A stretch of DNA of 64,000 nt from Thermanaeromonas sp. C210. GTDB lineage: Bacteria > Bacillota > DSM-521 > Neomoorellales > Neomoorellaceae. The stretch is from positions 744,001 through 808,000 of the forward strand of contig NZ_BLWF01000001.1 of assembly GCF_013167955.1 (NCBI RefSeq), in the 5' to 3' direction. Positions 60,770 to 64,000 of this stretch are shown one piece after another. The notes under the pieces are model-generated. The model searched no databases. It worked only from the letters and a program-made list of their open reading frames with translations, and had not been told where the DNA came from. Both the position numbers and the translations under genes were made by a program. Positions within the stretch are counted from its first letter, which is position 1. Each line of letters starts with the position of its first letter.

Positions 60770-62206
60770 TTAAGCCTCGTCGCCTTCTCCCTTGATGACG
60801 GCCAGGGGTTTAAGCCGGACCACAGGGCGGGTAAGGCCGGCGTCCACCAGGGTCCCCACCACTTCGTCGATGTCCTTGTAGGCCAGGGGTGCCTCGTCCA
60901 GGAGGGAGCGGAGTTTCTTTGCCCTGAGGAGCACCCCTTCCATGGAGGCGCGCAACTCCTCGACGGACAGGGAGGTCCGTGCTTTTTTGCGGGACATGAC
61001 CCGGCCGGCGCCGTGGTTTACGGAGTGGAAGGTTTCGGCTATGCGGTCGGTCCCCACCACCACGTAGGAGGCGGTGCCCATGCTGCCGGGGATGATGGCC
61101 GGCTGGCCTATCCCGCGGTAGCGGGCCGGGACCTCCGGGTGGCCGACGGGCAGGGCCCTGGTGGCCCCTTTGCGGTGCACCAGGAGCTCCCGGCCCCCGT
61201 GCTCTTCGAACTTGGCAATGTTGTGGGCCACGTCGTAAACCAGTTCCAGGCCCATCTCTTCCAGGGGGAGCTTTAATACCTCCTCAAAGGCCTCCCGCAC
61301 CAGGAAGGTGATGAGCTGGCGGTTGGCAAAGGCGAAGTTGGCGGCGCAGGCCATGGCCGCCAGGTAATCCCGGCCCTCGGTGGAACTGATGGGCGCGGCC
61401 GCCAGCCCCTTGCTGGGCAGGCGCAGGCTGTATTTGGCCGCCGCCCGGGCCATCCGGTCCGAATAGTCGGTGCAGATCTGGTGGCCGAAGCCCCGGCTGC
61501 CGGTGTGGATGAGGACGGTCACCTTACCCTCCTCAAGGCCCATGATGCCCGCCCCTTCGGGCCAGAAGACTTTCTCTACCCTGCCTATCTCGATAAAATG
61601 ATTGCCGCCCCCTATGGTGGCCAGCTGGTCGGAGCGCTCCCTGGCCTCGCGGCTGACGGCCTTCAGGCTCGCGCCCGGCAGGGCGCCTCCGGCCTCTATG
61701 GCCCCTTCATCTCCCGGCAGGCCGTATCCCTTGCGGATGAAGTAGGCGGCACCCCCGGTGCAGACGGCCTCCAGGTCGGCCTCCCTGAATTCGCGGAACA
61801 GGCTGGCCCGGCCCACGCCCGCGGGCACGCGTTTCTCTATGGCGGCCAGCAGCTTTTCCAGGCGGCTCTCACTCAAGGCCGCGGCTTCCAGGCGGGTTCT
61901 CAAGAGGCGCACGCCGCAGTTGATGTCCATGCCCACCGCGCCGGCGGACACCACCCCGGACCCGGCGTCGGTGGCCATGACTCCGCCGATGGGTAGCCCG
62001 AAGCCGGTGTGGATGTCCGGCATGCCGATGACCGGGGAAACCACCCCTTCTAGGGTGGCGGCATCGGCCAGCTGTTTTAGGGCCTCTGTTTCGTCGAACT
62101 GCTGCCGGAGGCTGGGACTTAAGAAAACCAGCACTTCCGCCCGCATGTCCCCCGAGGGCCGCAGGCGGTAGCGGTTCTTGCCGCAGGGTTCGAGGTTCAG
62201 TTCCAT
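60770..62206 (-). CDS. rtcB: RNA-splicing ligase RtcB
   Basis: 478 residues. MPDIHTGFGLPIGGVMAT, GMDINCGVRLLRT (metal Cys), GGGNHFIEIG and HSVNHGAGRVMSRKKA near residue 393, where the His after the Asn is guanylated, are all present. It joins RNA 2',3'-cyclic phosphate (or 3'-P) ends to 5'-OH, in tRNA repair. No archease is adjacent. It is divergent from polA. Confidence 0.93.
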   Translation of the reverse strand: MELNLEPCGKNRYRLRPSGDMRAEVLVFLSPSLRQQFDETEALKQLADAATLEGVVSPVIGMPDIHTGFGLPIGGVMATDAGSGVVSAGAVGMDINCGVRLLRTRLEAAALSESRLEKLLAAIEKRVPAGVGRASLFREFREADLEAVCTGGAAYFIRKGYGLPGDEGAIEAGGALPGASLKAVSREARERSDQLATIGGGNHFIEIGRVEKVFWPEGAGIMGLEEGKVTVLIHTGSRGFGHQICTDYSDRMARAAAKYSLRLPSKGLAAAPISSTEGRDYLAAMACAANFAFANRQLITFLVREAFEEVLKLPLEEMGLELVYDVAHNIAKFEEHGGRELLVHRKGATRALPVGHPEVPARYRGIGQPAIIPGSMGTASYVVVGTDRIAETFHSVNHGAGRVMSRKKARTSLSVEELRASMEGVLLRAKKLRSLLDEAPLAYKDIDEVVGTLVDAGLTRPVVRLKPLAVIKGEGDEA

Positions 62207-62291
62207 AAGAAGTTACCCTCCCGGAAACATTGCTGGAAGTGGGCGGAATAGGGTACAATGGATAAAGCCAGAACGCTGAAGGAGCAGTCAT

Positions 62292-64000
62292 ATGCGGGGA
62301 AAACTGCTTTTGGTGGACGGTAATAGCGTAGCCCACCGCGCCTTTCACGCCCTCCCCCTTTTGAGCAACAGCGCAGGGGCGTTTACCAACGCCGTATACG
62401 GCTTCACCCTTATGCTGCAGAAGGCCCTGGAAGAAGCCGGGCCGGATTACGTGGCCGTGGCCTTTGACCACGGCAGGGTGACCTTCCGGACGGAGCTCCT
62501 GGCCACCTATAAGGGTCACCGGCCGGAAACGGCGGTGGAACTGCGGCCCCAGTTTGCGCTGATTAAGAAACTCCTCCAGGCCTGGCGGATCGCTACTTAT
62601 GAGTGCGAGGGATTTGAGGCCGACGACCTCATTGGCACCCTGGCCCGCCAGGCGGAGAACAAGGGTCTGGCCTGTCTAATTTTAACAGGAGATCGGGATG
62701 CCCTGCAACTCGTTAGTGAAAAAACCAAGGTCATGCTCATGCGCCGGGGCATATCCCAGGTGGAGGTTTATGATCTGCTGGCGGTGAGGGCCCAGTACGG
62801 GCTGGAGCCCCCCCAGCTCATCGATGTTAAAGCCCTGATGGGGGACGCCTCGGACAACATTCCGGGCGTCCCAGGGATCGGCGAAAAGACGGCCGTGCAG
62901 CTTGTGCAGCAGTTCGGAGACCTGGAAACCGTGCTGGCCCGGGCGGGCGAGATAAAACGGCGGAAGATGGCGGAAAACCTGCAGGCCCACGCCGACCAGG
63001 CCCGCCTGGCCAAAAGGCTCGCCGCCATCGACTGCCGTGCGCCGGTAGAGCTGGACCTGGAGTACTGCCGGAGGAGGAGGCCGGACTACGAGGCTCTGCT
63101 CGCCTTGTTCAAGGAGCTCCAGTTCAACAGCCTCTTGAGGGGCGTGCTCAAGGAAATGGAGGAGCTCAAGAAAGAGGAGGGGCGGGTGGAGGTGAGGGGC
63201 CTGGAGGCGCCCCGCCCCCTGGTGCTGGAAGGGATCGGGCAGCTTGAGGGGCTGGTGCGGGACCTGGCCGGCCGGGGCGAAGTGGCCCTGGAACTGGAAT
63301 ATACTTCCCCCAACTACATGGAGGCCGACCTGGCGGCCCTGGCCCTGGCCTGGGAGGGGCAGACGGCCGTGCTGCCAGGCGGGTGGCCCCGTCGCGCCGT
63401 GGCGGCGGCCCTGGAGCCCCTGGCGGCGGGCAGGGAAGGACTGCTGTTTCACGATGCCAAGGCGGCCATGCTGTGGCTGGCCGAGTCCGGGGCGCGGGTG
63501 GCCGACCCGGCGGGCGATACCATGATAGCGGGTTATCTTCTGGATCCCACGGCCTCCCGCCACGACCTGCCCGCCCTCTGCCTGGAACACCTGGACGTGG
63601 CCCTGGTGGAGGACCGGGACGAGCCCTTACTTAGTGTTGCGGGCCGCGCCTATGGGGTGCTAAGGCTCCACCGGGTGCTAGCGGAAAAGGTGCGCCTGGC
63701 CGCCATGGAAAAGCTCTACAGAGAGGTGGAGCTCCCCTTAAGCCGGGTTCTGGCCGCCATGGAGAGGAGCGGGGTGGCGGTGGACCGCCTTACCCTGGAC
63801 GTTATGGGAGAAGAGTTCGATAGGGCCCTGCAGGAGCTTACGGAGGAGATATACCGCCTGGCCGGGGAGGAGTTCAACATCAATTCCCCGCGGCAGCTGG
63901 CCGCCATCCTGTTTGAGAAGCTTGGCCTGCCGCCGGTTAAGAAGACCAAGACCGGCTTTTCCACCGACGCGGAGGTGCTGGAAGAGCTGGCCGCCAAGCA
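62292..64000 (+). CDS. polA: DNA polymerase I (partial, runs off the window)
   Basis: The first 569 codons from ATG 62292 (AAGGAG seven bases upstream). Residues 1-290 are the 5'-nuclease: LLLVDGNSVAHRAFHALP, YECEGFEADDLIGTLA, ALMGDASDNIPGVPGIGEKTA. Residues about 300-480 are a 3'-exonuclease-like fold whose metal ligands look lost (ALELEYTSP where DTETT is expected; KAAM where a K-Y-D is expected), so proofreading is probably inactive. The polymerase domain begins near the window end. It acts in Okazaki fragment processing and repair. Confidence 0.92.
   Translation, partial: MRGKLLLVDGNSVAHRAFHALPLLSNSAGAFTNAVYGFTLMLQKALEEAGPDYVAVAFDHGRVTFRTELLATYKGHRPETAVELRPQFALIKKLLQAWRIATYECEGFEADDLIGTLARQAENKGLACLILTGDRDALQLVSEKTKVMLMRRGISQVEVYDLLAVRAQYGLEPPQLIDVKALMGDASDNIPGVPGIGEKTAVQLVQQFGDLETVLARAGEIKRRKMAENLQAHADQARLAKRLAAIDCRAPVELDLEYCRRRRPDYEALLALFKELQFNSLLRGVLKEMEELKKEEGRVEVRGLEAPRPLVLEGIGQLEGLVRDLAGRGEVALELEYTSPNYMEADLAALALAWEGQTAVLPGGWPRRAVAAALEPLAAGREGLLFHDAKAAMLWLAESGARVADPAGDTMIAGYLLDPTASRHDLPALCLEHLDVALVEDRDEPLLSVAGRAYGVLRLHRVLAEKVRLAAMEKLYREVELPLSRVLAAMERSGVAVDRLTLDVMGEEFDRALQELTEEIYRLAGEEFNINSPRQLAAILFEKLGLPPVKKTKTGFSTDAEVLEELAAK

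Overview
The window looks like chromosome from a Gram-positive, spore-forming, flagellated anaerobe of the Clostridia, most like the Moorella/Thermanaeromonas group. The evidence is a GC-rich base composition, Firmicute-type Shine-Dalgarno sites (GGAGG) with frequent GTG/TTG starts, ytrHI sporulation genes beside dnaE, a TRAP (mtrB) gene, a four-subunit 2-oxoacid:ferredoxin oxidoreductase, lone ferredoxins and a CsrA-flagellin locus. The genus is an inference from gene content; no database was consulted.

Layout. 0-4.8 kb: an ABC-2 exporter with a NEW3-domain surface protein, then a GT4 glycosyltransferase. 5-7.6 kb: an AT-richer insert with a Phd/PIN toxin-antitoxin pair (toxin frameshifted), a three-hairpin leader, a secreted beta-propeller protein and a small membrane protein. 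7.8-21.4 kb: a molbindin and a storage/surface glycan region (sugar-nucleotide transferase fused to a mutase-like domain, GH57 branching enzyme, DUF4912 protein, GH15 glucosidase, six-hairpin glycosidase). This region is interrupted by the porGDAB operon, a thioesterase and a flavin reductase. 21.4-30.8 kb: pckA, nth, ferredoxin, a second PIN toxin-antitoxin pair, aconitase, trmL and a folate block (folP, folBK fusion, folE). 31-38 kb: transposase remnant, tRNA-Pro, and a Mod/Res restriction-modification pair whose junction looks rearranged. 38-48.9 kb: rubrerythrin, ytrHI, dnaE, mtrB, pfkA-pyk, minC, a HAD phosphatase and MscS. 48.9-53 kb: tRNA-Leu followed by a decayed integrative element bounded by two copies of the tRNA 3' half, carrying HicAB modules. 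53-60.2 kb: sigma-28 promoter, csrA, flagellin, a decayed second flagellin, an MBL-fold hydrolase and a TPR glycosyltransferase. 60.5-64 kb: a small DUF1540 gene, rtcB and the start of polA.

How the genes work together. pckA, pfkA, pyk, aconitase and porGDAB are central-carbon genes of an anaerobe that passes electrons to ferredoxin. The glycan genes suggest synthesis and mobilisation of an alpha-glucan. The folate block would supply tetrahydrofolate, in heavy demand if this is an acetogen. The csrA-flagellin-glycosyltransferase segment looks like a flagellar filament control and decoration locus.

The most notable unexplained structures are the tandem attachment-site remnant at tRNA-Leu, the fossil second flagellin that keeps an intact sigma-28 promoter, two orphan 3' ends of group II introns, a 201-bp imperfect inverted repeat, and a hairpin that buries the ribosome-binding site of the gene at 20399. 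I did not see a clearly new multi-gene system. The best candidate is the MBL-fold/TPR-glycosyltransferase pair beside flagellin.
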